From: an uncultured Oscillibacter sp.
GTDB taxonomy: Bacteria; Bacillota; Clostridia; Oscillospirales; Oscillospiraceae
Assembly: GCA_947365245.1 (NCBI GenBank)
Contig: CANAWG010000014.1
Span: 18,355 to 82,354 of the forward strand
DNA: 64,000 nucleotides
Reading direction: 5' to 3'
Shown: piece after piece, positions 45,342 through 54,949 of the stretch
Layout of the letters: each line of letters begins with the position of its first letter
How positions within the stretch are numbered: position 1 is the first letter of the stretch
Program-made: the position numbers and the translations under genes
The notes under the pieces: model-generated
Database searches by the model: none
The model's input: only the letters and a program-made list of their open reading frames with translations
Told to the model about the DNA's origin: nothing

Positions 45342-45613
45342 GGACCTCCCTCCTCTGTACCACCGTTTCGAACGTACCTTGACTGCTTTTCAGGATACCA
45401 TAGTTTCTCTAAAAATTCCACAAAAGATTTTGCAGAGTTTTTTCACAGATATCCTCATGCGGAGCGGGACTCTGTCGATTGATTACTGTTTGACTGCTAT
45501 TTGGCGTTGAGGGCAGTCCGGTCAGGCTGCATGCCCTTTGCTTTTCTCGTGTGTCATGCCACGCGGACTTTTCCTCAGCCCAAACCTGAGCAGATCAAAA
45601 GCGCCTCGATATG
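45342..45613. other. Gene-free control region upstream of the YesN-type gene
   Basis: About 270 bases, AT-rich near 45380-45440, then moderate GC. No gene or clear promoter pair was found; it presumably holds the minus-strand promoter of the sensing operon. Confidence 0.45.
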
Positions 45614-45662
45614 GGAAAAACGGCTTCCAGGCAGCCGCATGGCTGTTTGGAAGCCGTTTTCC
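45614..45662 (-). terminator. Long hairpin downstream of the triple-hydrolase gene
   Basis: GGAAAAACGGCTTCCAGGCAGCC pairs with 45641-45662 with G-U pairs and one bulge, and ends in GTTTTTCCC on the minus strand. Confidence 0.6.
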
Positions 45663-45764
45663 GGCCCATGGTCCTACTGTTCCAGCCGCTTCAGCCGCCC
45701 GGCGGCATCCGCCCTCCGGTTCCCGGACGGCGCCTTTGGGCTCCCTTTGTCACAGGTATTTGCG

Positions 45765-48389
45765 TCATGGACTGTCCGCGTTCCAGAAGAACCGCAGGGC
45801 GTTGTACATATATTCGTTGGCCGCATTCCCATCGTGGGCATATCCCTCCCGCTCCCGGAAGGACAGGTTGCCGTCCGCCTCTTTATCCGCCAGGGTGAAC
45901 ATTTCCGTCTCCGCCATGTCCATCACGCCGCTCTTGAAGCCGGAGCAGGCGAAATCCTCCGTACCGGAGGCGGTGAAGATAAAGAAATCCCCGGCGGAAT
46001 GACCGGAATTACGCACAATATCCGCCATATACTCCCCATTCCCAATGGGGCCGCCGCTGGAGGGGGCGAAGTAACGGAAGCAGTCCAGGCAGTGCTCAAA
46101 GGTATGCCAGGTGTTCATGGCCCCCATGGAGAAGCCGCCGAAAGCCCGGTGATCCCGGGAAGCCGCAAGGCCCAGTCCGTCGGTGCTGGCCGCATAGGTG
46201 CTGTATTTCGATTCCACGGCGGGGATAAGATCATTTACCAGCTCGTGATGAAAGCCGCTGGTGAGCCGCAGAGCGAGAGCGTAACTGCCGCTGTCCGATT
46301 CGCTGGTGTTGTTGTAGGTGGGCAGGACGATCACCAGCGGCTGGATTTTTCCGTCCTCAATGGCGTGGTCCACGATGTGCTTGAAAGCGCGGGGGTCGTC
46401 CGGCGTTCCCATGATGGTCGTCTCATTGCTCCAGCCGCCGTGGCTGAGATAGAGGATGTTGTACTGTTCGTTTTCGGAATACCCGCAGGGGAGATAGACC
46501 CAGGCCGTCTTGGTGAGAGGCTTGGCATGGTCCTCATAGGAGAGAGATTCCCAGGTCCGATACTCCAGCTTTTCCAGGGTCCCCGGATGGCTTGACGGCT
46601 GGGTATAGCCCTCCGGGATGAACTCCAGCTCCGCCGGGATTGTGCCGCTGAGGGCCGGCTTCCTCGTTCGGCTGAAAAGCCAGCCCATGATCTCCCCGTC
46701 TGCCGCGAACAGATTGCCGCCGCCGTGCTCATTGCTCACCCCCTTGCCGGTGAAGTAGGACCGGTCCTTGATGTCCAGAACCAGCAGATCGCCGATTTCC
46801 TCCTCCGAAAGGCCCTGCTCCTGGTAGAGCTCGTGAAGCGTATCATAAACCTTTTGGGACGGCTCGGAGCCGTAATACTCATCCTCCCGACCAACCACCA
46901 GATAGACCGGCGTCCGGCTCTCCGCCAGCACGTTCAAATCACCGTCCCACTGGGAAGCGCAGTGCAGGTATGCCGCAAAGAGCTCCGGGCGCTTCCCCAA
47001 CACCCGCGACATAGTCTCCCCGCCGCCGGAGTAGCCGTTGGCGTAGACACGGGTTTTGTCAATATTGTAGTGCCTCAAAAAATATTCCGCCAGCGTGATG
47101 GTCTGATGGGCGGAGGTCTCCCCCCAGTCGCTGAGCTGGGGCGCGACGACGATCATGTCCCCATGGTACTTCTGTGCCTCAAAGCCGAAATTCTCCGACC
47201 GGAGATTGGCGGCAGCTCCCTGGAAATACAGTCCCTCATACCCCGGCAGGGTGAAAAACAGCGCGTAGGGCTTGCTGCCGTCATAGCTCTCCGGGATGTA
47301 GACGCTGTAGTGGATATCGCCGTTTTCCCCGGCGTGGAGGATATTGTCCACGGTGAAGCCCCGGTAGGCTGCGGTGCCGGGGGTGACAAACTGGTCCTCC
47401 CAGAAAGATACCGCGTCCTGAATCCAGCCCTCGGCCGCCGTCCCGGTCCCCAGGCCGAAGCCGTGGCCCAGGCCCTCATAGACGTGAAACTCGGTGGGAA
47501 TGCCCAGCTTGTCCAAAACCGCCAGCCGGCGTTCCATCATCCGCCAGCTGGCGATGCCGTCGCCGCTCCCCACACAGGCGTAAGTGGGCGGATCGTTTTC
47601 CGTGTACTCGCTGTGGCCGGTATACTGCATGATGACCGCGCCGGGCCGGGGCAGGTTCCCGCCGCCGAAGCCCTCTGGACCCCAGCTCCCCAGATACGCC
47701 GCCATCCGTCCTCCGGCGGAGCCGCCCCACAGGGAATAGCAGGCGGTGTCCACCTCTAATTCGTCCGCGTGTTCAAAGATGAAAGCAATGGCCCGCGCCA
47801 AATCCTCGCAGGCCGTCTGTGCGCCCGGGCGGTAGATGAGGGCGAAAGCGTTGTAGCCCATCTTGCTGAGCTCCAGCGCATGGGGGAAGCTGTCGTGCAT
47901 AGCCCCCACATAGACAAAGCCGCCCCCGGCGCTGCAGACGGCAAAGCGCCCGCCGGGACTGCCCTTGAAGAAGAACAGTCCCGTGTCCTCCTTGGCGGGG
48001 TCGGCTGCTTTCTCCTCGTCTGTGTAGATGTCGTAGAAAACCGTCTCTCCCGCCCCGGCGCGGGCTCTCATGTAGTTGGTGATCTCCACTGTCTTGGCCG
48101 GGTCGATATGGCTGTACCACGTCAGCCCCAGGTCCCCCAGGGTGTCTCCGCTGCAGCAGCGGCTGTTCACCGGAAAGATCAGCCGGCCGTAGTCTCCAAA
48201 GACGGGGTCGTTCACCACATCGGTGATTTTGGTGTCCACTGTGTAGGCATGTTCCATGGCTGCCGCTCCCGTATCGCCCGTCAATTCTTTCGGCGTATTG
48301 CCGGCCTCCGCCTGCGCCGCGCCGGCGCAGCCGCACAGCAGGGCCATGAGCCAGACAGCCAGCATCCCCATAATCCGTATTTTTTTCAT
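45765..48389 (-). CDS. Secreted lipoprotein with three tandem alpha/beta-hydrolase domains
   Basis: 874 residues. Lipobox LCGC (Cys21) follows a signal helix. Domain 1 (about 60-335) has WGGSAGG with Ser224 and GLGHGFG with His309, like BD-FAE/acetyl-esterase enzymes. Domain 2 (about 340-580) has NGYSGGG with Ser454 and NEHGGG with His555, like PHB-depolymerase-type esterases. Domain 3 (about 585-874) has GGFSMG with Ser754 and YAHDG with His852, like CE1/enterochelin-type esterases. All three look catalytically complete. It likely removes ester decorations from plant or host glycans at the cell surface; substrate unknown. ATG 48389 keeps the signal peptide; the longer frame is not supported. 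Confidence 0.85.
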   Translation of the reverse strand: MKKIRIMGMLAVWLMALLCGCAGAAQAEAGNTPKELTGDTGAAAMEHAYTVDTKITDVVNDPVFGDYGRLIFPVNSRCCSGDTLGDLGLTWYSHIDPAKTVEITNYMRARAGAGETVFYDIYTDEEKAADPAKEDTGLFFFKGSPGGRFAVCSAGGGFVYVGAMHDSFPHALELSKMGYNAFALIYRPGAQTACEDLARAIAFIFEHADELEVDTACYSLWGGSAGGRMAAYLGSWGPEGFGGGNLPRPGAVIMQYTGHSEYTENDPPTYACVGSGDGIASWRMMERRLAVLDKLGIPTEFHVYEGLGHGFGLGTGTAAEGWIQDAVSFWEDQFVTPGTAAYRGFTVDNILHAGENGDIHYSVYIPESYDGSKPYALFFTLPGYEGLYFQGAAANLRSENFGFEAQKYHGDMIVVAPQLSDWGETSAHQTITLAEYFLRHYNIDKTRVYANGYSGGGETMSRVLGKRPELFAAYLHCASQWDGDLNVLAESRTPVYLVVGREDEYYGSEPSQKVYDTLHELYQEQGLSEEEIGDLLVLDIKDRSYFTGKGVSNEHGGGNLFAADGEIMGWLFSRTRKPALSGTIPAELEFIPEGYTQPSSHPGTLEKLEYRTWESLSYEDHAKPLTKTAWVYLPCGYSENEQYNILYLSHGGWSNETTIMGTPDDPRAFKHIVDHAIEDGKIQPLVIVLPTYNNTSESDSGSYALALRLTSGFHHELVNDLIPAVESKYSTYAASTDGLGLAASRDHRAFGGFSMGAMNTWHTFEHCLDCFRYFAPSSGGPIGNGEYMADIVRNSGHSAGDFFIFTASGTEDFACSGFKSGVMDMAETEMFTLADKEADGNLSFREREGYAHDGNAANEYMYNALRFFWNADSP

Positions 48390-48423
48390 TGCGGCCTCCG
48401 TTTTCCGCGGGTGTCTTGCAGGA

Positions 48424-49059
48424 TTACTCCCGGATGAAGTTGGTAAAGGTGACGGCCTCCTGTTCCGGCAGGGAAACGCCCGCTTTTTTCCCGGCCTCCC
48501 CGCACTTGAGGAAATACGCCATGTTCTTCCCAAGAATCCGCATGATCTGCATCCCCTCGGCGTCTTTCCGCACCTCCTCCGGCGTGGTGCCGTGAACCAT
48601 GTTCCAGTACCGAGAGGTGATAATGGGCATCTGCATCAGGCCGAAGTATTTGTTCATTTGGTCCCAGGCGGCGGTGGTCCCGGCCCGCCGGGCGGAGATT
48701 GCCAGGCCCGCGGGCTTCAGCAAAAAGCGGCTCCCTCCGCCGCAGAAATCGGCGTAAAAGGCCCGATCCAGAAAAGAGGTCATGGCTCCCGTGGCCCCGC
48801 CCCAGTGGACGGGGGTGCCAAAGACGAAGCCGTCGTAGTCCCCGGCCAGGTCCAGGAATTCATTGACCCTGTCATCGAAGACGCAGGCATGCTTTTTGAC
48901 GCAGGTCTTGCAGGCAATACAGCCGGAGAGGGGCTTATTGCCGATCCAGAAAATATCCGTATCCACGCCGTTTTCGTTCAGAGCGGAGGAAACCTCCATC
49001 AGCGCCGTATAGGTGCAGCCCTCTTTGTGGGGACTGCCATTGACGAGCAATACTTTCAT
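48424..49059 (-). CDS. NADPH-dependent FMN reductase-like flavodoxin
   Basis: 211 residues. VNGSPHKEGCTYTAL FMN loop, cysteine cluster GCIACKTCVKKHACVF, FGTPVHWGGATGAM and YWNMVHGTTPEEVRKDAEG. It is a paralogue of the gene at 30202 with the same cysteine spacing. It should shuttle electrons in the cytosol, probably for the neighbouring reductases. AAAGGAG precedes ATG 49059. Lies 34 bases upstream of the triple-hydrolase gene in the same direction. Confidence 0.88.
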   Translation of the reverse strand: MKVLLVNGSPHKEGCTYTALMEVSSALNENGVDTDIFWIGNKPLSGCIACKTCVKKHACVFDDRVNEFLDLAGDYDGFVFGTPVHWGGATGAMTSFLDRAFYADFCGGGSRFLLKPAGLAISARRAGTTAAWDQMNKYFGLMQMPIITSRYWNMVHGTTPEEVRKDAEGMQIMRILGKNMAYFLKCGEAGKKAGVSLPEQEAVTFTNFIRE

Positions 49060-49075
49060 GAGCGGCTCCTTTCTG

Positions 49076-50746
49076 TCAAATGTCCAGGCTATTGACCCAG
49101 GCGGCCACGTCGGCCTCGGCCGCGCCGCTGCGGAACCGCCGGCCCTCCCGCCAATCGCCGCCGTTGGCCATCTCCGCCAGCAGCTCTCCGCTCTCCCCCG
49201 GGCCGGAGGACGAGGAGGTGGCAAAGGGGATCACGGTCTTGCCGGCGAAGTCGTTGGCCTTTACAAAGGCGTCCACCGGCCAGGCGGCGACGCCCCACCA
49301 GATGGGATAGCCGATAAAGACGGTGTCATACTCGTCCCAGCCCTCCACGGCGGCGGCCAGCTCCATCTCCCGCAGGGACGCGTCGTCATGCTCCCGGCTC
49401 ACCCGGCTGTCCCGGTCCGTCCAGTCCAGGTCGGCGGAGGAATAGGGTTCCGCCGGGACAATCTCGAAGAGGTCGCCGCCCCGGGTCTGAGCGATGGTCT
49501 CCGCCACCGCCCGGGTATTGCCGGTGGCGGAATAATAGGCCACCAGGGTCCTGCCTCCCTCGCCTCCGGCAGACGCGGGATTTGACGCGGCTCCGCTGAC
49601 ACCGTCGGGGCGCACATTGGCCTGGATCCAGGCCTCCACGTGCTCCGCAATCACGTCGTTGTTCAACTCCTGAAACATGAAGTGGGAGTTGCCGGTGATG
49701 CCCTCCTCCGGCAGGCGGACGATGGTGCTGTGCCCGCCAGCCGCGGTATAGGCCGCGGTAAAGGTGTCCGCGGTGGAGGACATCATGGCCCACATCCCCG
49801 CCGCCGGGACATCGGTAAACTCCTCACCGATATAATCGCCGTAGTAGAACGTGACGGGAATCCGCTTCTCCGTCAGGGCCTTGTAATCCTCGCTGTCCAC
49901 CTGGGGGGCCATGCCGGGCTCAATGGCCACGACGGCGGCGATGTGATCCGTGTACCGGGCCGTCTCCCAGCCGGGCATCCCGCCCTGGGAGTGGGTCACC
50001 AGGATGGAGTTTTTGCCGGTGCGCGCGTACACCTCGTCAATGGCGGCCGCCACCGCCCGGGCCACGACCGTGCTGTCGATGTTCTGGTCGCCCCCGGCGT
50101 TGTCCATGCCGGTGTCCGGGGTCATCTGGCGCAGGAACTGATCCAGAGCCTCCTCCCCCTCGGGGAACTGGGAGCCCTCGTTGCGGGTGAATGCGTTGTT
50201 CAGATAGGTTCCGATGCGGAACTGGGTGTACCAGGTCTGGTCGGAGGGCACCGTGGTCATGGTTCCGGCCACGGAGGTCTGGCCCGCCTCGCCCCGGCGG
50301 GGCTGGTCGACGAGGAACACGCTGTGGCCCATCTTCAAAAAGAGGTCCGACCAGCCGGGCCGTCCGTCCGGGGTAGTCATCCAGCCCACGCGGGACTGGC
50401 CGTAGCCGTGGAGGAACACCATGGGGAGGCCGGTCTCCTCCGCCGGAATCTGATAGAACACGTTGGCGTGGTCCACATGAGAGGTGGAGCCCTCCCTGGA
50501 CAGGTAGTAATTGGAGACGTCAAAGGTGCCGTCCGAGGTGATCACGGTCCCCCCGGCGGAGAACACGCCCTGCTCTGCGATCACCAGAGCGCCATCGGGA
50601 ATCCCGGTCTCCTGCGGGACCTCGTCCAGGGGCCTCTCCGGTGCGGCTGCGCCGCCATCGGCGGGGACGCCGACGCAGCCCGCCAGCAGGGAGAGTGCCA
50701 ATACGCCCGCAAGAATCGCACTTCTCCATCTTATTTTCGTTTTCAT
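49076..50746 (-). CDS. Lipoprotein fusing an alpha/beta-hydrolase to a flavodoxin domain
   Basis: 556 residues. Lipobox LAGC (Cys24), then an esterase-like alpha/beta-hydrolase (about 75-375) with oxyanion-region FLHGYGQSRVGW and nucleophile THSQGG (Ser253). A short Ala/Gly-rich linker leads to a flavodoxin-4-type domain from about 399, with FMN loop YYSATGNT, TVFIGYPIWWG and FATSSSSGPG. The signal peptide would place the FMN-binding part outside the membrane, which is unusual. The reading frame is continuous across the junction. Function unknown; possibly an exported reductive esterase. Confidence 0.85.
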   Translation of the reverse strand: MKTKIRWRSAILAGVLALSLLAGCVGVPADGGAAAPERPLDEVPQETGIPDGALVIAEQGVFSAGGTVITSDGTFDVSNYYLSREGSTSHVDHANVFYQIPAEETGLPMVFLHGYGQSRVGWMTTPDGRPGWSDLFLKMGHSVFLVDQPRRGEAGQTSVAGTMTTVPSDQTWYTQFRIGTYLNNAFTRNEGSQFPEGEEALDQFLRQMTPDTGMDNAGGDQNIDSTVVARAVAAAIDEVYARTGKNSILVTHSQGGMPGWETARYTDHIAAVVAIEPGMAPQVDSEDYKALTEKRIPVTFYYGDYIGEEFTDVPAAGMWAMMSSTADTFTAAYTAAGGHSTIVRLPEEGITGNSHFMFQELNNDVIAEHVEAWIQANVRPDGVSGAASNPASAGGEGGRTLVAYYSATGNTRAVAETIAQTRGGDLFEIVPAEPYSSADLDWTDRDSRVSREHDDASLREMELAAAVEGWDEYDTVFIGYPIWWGVAAWPVDAFVKANDFAGKTVIPFATSSSSGPGESGELLAEMANGGDWREGRRFRSGAAEADVAAWVNSLDI

Positions 50747-50759
50747 GCTGTACTGCCTC

Positions 50760-51755
<996 letters not shown>

Positions 51756-52032
51756 AGTGGTTCCTTTCCGCGGTGATTGTCCGCTGTGTGGTTTACGGTC
51801 CGATTTTAACGCCGCAAGCAGGAGAACAGAAGTCTCGATTCGTTCATCAGTATAAAGTCTAAAGTTCATACGAATGGGTAGAGAAAGGCCACCAGAAAGC
51901 GGCATGAGCCCGGGGCGGCCGTTCCCGGCTCGTCCGCTCACGCGCAGCGGGCGGCGATCATATCGTGCGGTTCCCCGGCGCCGAACCCTCCGCAGCCTGC
52001 GGCGTTGACCTGGATGTCCGCGGCCCCGCTCC

Positions 52033-52590
52033 CTATCTCAGTTTCCCGCCGTCCTGGAACGCCTTGCCCACGACCTCGCCCATCTTCACGTATGTGCTGC
52101 CGCAGGGGTCGAAAGAAATGGCCTGCAGCTTGGCGGCGTCGATCCCGCCGTCCGCGCCCAACACCCTTTCGTCCGCGCTGACGCCCACAATCTGACCGAT
52201 GATGTTCCCGTCCTCATTGACTTTGAGAAAGCGGCACTCCAGGGCCAAGGGGAATTCATCAATCAGCGGCGCATCCACCACGTCGCTCCGGATGGCGTGC
52301 AGCCCGGCCTTTTTCAGCTTCTCCGGCTCCTGGTTGGCGGACACCAGCCCCACATAGTCAGCCTCCACCACATGGGCGGCGTCGGCAAAGCTGACCGTAA
52401 AGGCGCCTCTGGCCCTGATATTCTTTGTGGTCTTGTGCCCCGCGCTCAGGCAGAGGACCACCTTGTCCCGGTCGTACAGGCCGCCCCACGCCGCGTTCAT
52501 GGCGTCGGCGTTCCCCTCGCTGTCATAGGTTCCAATAATCAGTACCGGCAGAGGGAAAAACCAGGGGCTGCTTCCAAAATGCTTCCTCAT
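52033..52590 (-). CDS. Flavin reductase-like FMN-binding protein
   Basis: 185 residues of the flavin-reductase/FMN-binding split-barrel family: FPLPVLIIGTYDSEGNADAMNAAWGG, VLCLSAGHKTTKNIRARGAFTVSF and a late PCGSTYVKMGEVVGKAF. Such proteins bind FMN and supply reduced flavin or act as reductases. Start ATG 52590 follows GGAGG. A 277-base gap to the next aldo/keto reductase holds an AT-rich patch (about 51840-51880) that may carry a second promoter. Confidence 0.87.
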   Translation of the reverse strand: MRKHFGSSPWFFPLPVLIIGTYDSEGNADAMNAAWGGLYDRDKVVLCLSAGHKTTKNIRARGAFTVSFADAAHVVEADYVGLVSANQEPEKLKKAGLHAIRSDVVDAPLIDEFPLALECRFLKVNEDGNIIGQIVGVSADERVLGADGGIDAAKLQAISFDPCGSTYVKMGEVVGKAFQDGGKLR

Positions 52591-52733
52591 ATCGATCCTC
52601 CGTTTTAGGCCTTGTTTAATAAATGGCAGAATGCCAGCGCCAAGAGCGTCCGGCAAATCACTTCGGGCTTTGGTATACCGCAGGGACGGCCGCTTGCTTC
52701 CCGAGCGTCTCTCCTTTAAGCGCGTCCCCTTTT

Positions 52734-53891
52734 TTACCGGCACTCATTGAAAATCGCAAGAATCTCCTCATGGGTCAGTTTTTTGCAGCATCCGGCGGTA
52801 ATATTTGTGGAGTTTGCAATCGCCTCGAAATCCGTTCCGGCGTCGATCCCCATCTCATGAAAGCTGGTGGGCAGACCCATCTCCCTGATGAAATCCGCCA
52901 GGGCCTCCACACCGGCGGCGGCGGTCTCCTCATCGCTCTTCCCCGCCGGGTCGATACCCCAGACGGCCATGGCAAACCGTTTGAATTTGGGAAGGCCCTC
53001 CCTGTAGATGCGGCGGTAAAGCGCCGGATGCAGGACGGCAAGGCCCGCGCCGTGGTTGCAGTCGGTGTAGGCCCCCAGCTGGTGCTCCATCTGGTGGCAC
53101 TGGAAATCCGTCACCTTGCCGATCTTCAAGATGCCGTTCTCCGCCATGGCGGAGGCCCACATCAGCTCGCTGCGGGCGTTGTAGCTCTCATGGTCGGCCA
53201 GGAGCGCACGCATGTTGGCGATCACGCTGCGCATAACCGCTTCGCCGATGTCATCGGAGAGGTTGTTCTCCTGGGGCTTGCCGAAGTAGGTCTCCATGGC
53301 GTGGCTCAGGGTGTCGAAGGCGCCGGAGATCACCTGCCGGAACGGGACCGACATGGTATACGCCGGGTCCAGCATGGCGAATTCACTATGGGCGCCCATC
53401 AGCCCTCCCTTGATCTTTTTCTCCTCGTGGGTGATGACCGCGCCGCTGTTCATCTCGCTGCCGGTGCCGGAGACAGTGACGATGGCCCCCATAGGGAGAA
53501 AATGGTCGGGCAGATCCCGCTTTTCCATCTCCATGGTCCAGATATCCGCATCCTGCACCGCCTGGGCCGCCACGATCTTGCAGCAGTCGATGGTGCTGCC
53601 GCCGCCCACCGCCAGGATGAAGTCCACGCCCGCCTCCCGGGCCAGCTTCGCACCCTCCTGTACCTTTCGGTAGGTGGGGTTGGGCATGATGCCGGGGAAG
53701 TCCACCACCGTCTTCCCCTCGGCGGCCAGGATGCCGGCCGCCTCGTCGTAGACGCCGTTTTTCCTGACGGACCCGCCGCCGTAGGCCAGCATCACCGTTT
53801 GGTACGGCCTGGTCAGGCAGGCCAGGTACTCCCTGACGCAGCCCCTGCCGAAATAGACCTTGGTGGGATACGAAAAGATAAAGTTGTTCAT
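52734..53891 (-). CDS. Iron-containing alcohol dehydrogenase (butanol dehydrogenase type)
   Basis: 385 residues. NAD(P)-binding YGGGSVRKNGVYDE, GGGSTIDCCK and the metal-binding segment FDTLSHAMETYFG with further histidines in QCHQMEHQLGAYTDCNHG. It interconverts aldehydes and alcohols with NAD(P)H in the cytosol. It follows the aldo/keto reductase gene by 48 bases in the LysR-headed block. Confidence 0.93.
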   Translation of the reverse strand: MNNFIFSYPTKVYFGRGCVREYLACLTRPYQTVMLAYGGGSVRKNGVYDEAAGILAAEGKTVVDFPGIMPNPTYRKVQEGAKLAREAGVDFILAVGGGSTIDCCKIVAAQAVQDADIWTMEMEKRDLPDHFLPMGAIVTVSGTGSEMNSGAVITHEEKKIKGGLMGAHSEFAMLDPAYTMSVPFRQVISGAFDTLSHAMETYFGKPQENNLSDDIGEAVMRSVIANMRALLADHESYNARSELMWASAMAENGILKIGKVTDFQCHQMEHQLGAYTDCNHGAGLAVLHPALYRRIYREGLPKFKRFAMAVWGIDPAGKSDEETAAAGVEALADFIREMGLPTSFHEMGIDAGTDFEAIANSTNITAGCCKKLTHEEILAIFNECR

Positions 53892-53939
53892 TGTTCATCG
53901 TCCTTTTCCATATCAATTTCTCGCGCAGATACCAGCCAT

Positions 53940-54794
53940 CTATTTCTGCTGGTCCACAGGCGGCACCATTTCCGCGTACTTTTTCAGCAGCTCCGGCGTA
54001 CTGGTGTAATAGCGCACGCCCTTGTCCAGCGCAGCGATCTCCGCCATCTCCTCCTCTGTCAGCGCAAAGTCAAAGAGGGCGAAGTTGTCTTTGATGTGCG
54101 CCGGATTCTTGGAGCCGGGAATGACGATGGTCCCGGACTGGATATGCCAGCGCAGGATGATCTGGGCGCTGCTCCTGCCGTACTTCCGGCCCAGCCCGGC
54201 AAAAACAGGCTCCTCCAGCAGCGCCCTATCCCCGTGGCCCAGGGGATACCACGCCTGAACGGCGATGCCCTCCGAGGCCAGGAACTTCTTCAGCTCCCTC
54301 TCCTGAAAGTAGGGGTGAACCTCGGTCTGAAGAACGGCGGGCCTCACCTGGCAGAGGTCCAGAATCTCCCGGACCTGCTCCGCACTGAAGTTGGAAAGTC
54401 CGATCGCCCGGACCTTTCCCTCCTTGTACGCTTTCTCCATCAGCCGGTAGCCGGCCGCGTAGTTCCCGGCGGGCTGGTGGATCAGCAGCAAGTCGATATA
54501 GTCCGTACCCAGCCGCGCAAGAGTCCTTTCCACCGCATCAGGCTGTTCGTAGAACGAGGGCCACAGCTTGGTCTCCAGGAAGATCTCCCTCCGGTCCAGC
54601 CCGGACTTCCTCATGGCCCGGCCCACAGCTTTCTCATTGACATAGGCGTTGGCGGTATCAATCAGGCGGTAACCGCACGCCAGGGCGCTCAGACAGGATG
54701 CCTCCGCCTCGTCCGGCGACAGCAGAAAGGTCCCGATGCCCGCCATGGGCATTTCCACGCCGCCCGCCAGTTTGATGGTCAATTGCGTCTTCAT
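53940..54794 (-). CDS. Aldo/keto reductase (2,5-diketo-gluconate reductase type)
   Basis: 284 residues. MAGIGTFLLSPDEAE, LIDTANAYVNE (Asp and Tyr), LETKLWPSFY (Lys), IDLLLIHQPAG (His), SNFSAEQVREIL and VIPGSKNPAHIKDN. It reduces small carbonyl compounds with NADPH. GGAGGATCACC precedes ATG 54794 and a GC/AT dyad lies 27 bases upstream. First enzyme gene after lysR. Confidence 0.93.
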   Translation of the reverse strand: MKTQLTIKLAGGVEMPMAGIGTFLLSPDEAEASCLSALACGYRLIDTANAYVNEKAVGRAMRKSGLDRREIFLETKLWPSFYEQPDAVERTLARLGTDYIDLLLIHQPAGNYAAGYRLMEKAYKEGKVRAIGLSNFSAEQVREILDLCQVRPAVLQTEVHPYFQERELKKFLASEGIAVQAWYPLGHGDRALLEEPVFAGLGRKYGRSSAQIILRWHIQSGTIVIPGSKNPAHIKDNFALFDFALTEEEMAEIAALDKGVRYYTSTPELLKKYAEMVPPVDQQK

Positions 54795-54820
54795 GTGGTG
54801 ATCCTCCTTGAGATTTAAAA

Positions 54821-54852
54821 GTGGGGTATCCTTTTTGAAAAGAATACCCCAC
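54821..54852. promoter_or_regulatory. GTGGGGTAT dyad upstream of the aldo/keto reductase
   Basis: GTGGGGTATC ... GATACCCCAC-like arms (54821-54832 and 54841-54852) match at 11 of 12. Lying in the leader of the enzyme block, it could be an operator or an mRNA hairpin. Confidence 0.45.
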
Positions 54853-54910
54853 CTTCCGTAAAAGCAGAAGAATCAAAATGTTTACGAGTATCAACCCTGA
54901 AGTTATAATA

Positions 54911-54944
54911 AAAACCGCCCGGCGGAAAGCGCACAGGCGGTTTT
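54911..54944 (-). terminator. Intrinsic terminator of lysR
   Basis: AAAACCGCC / GGCGGTTTT arms followed on the minus strand by TTATTATAA, six bases after the lysR stop. It implies the enzyme block downstream has its own promoter. Confidence 0.75.
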
Positions 54945-54949
54945 CACAA

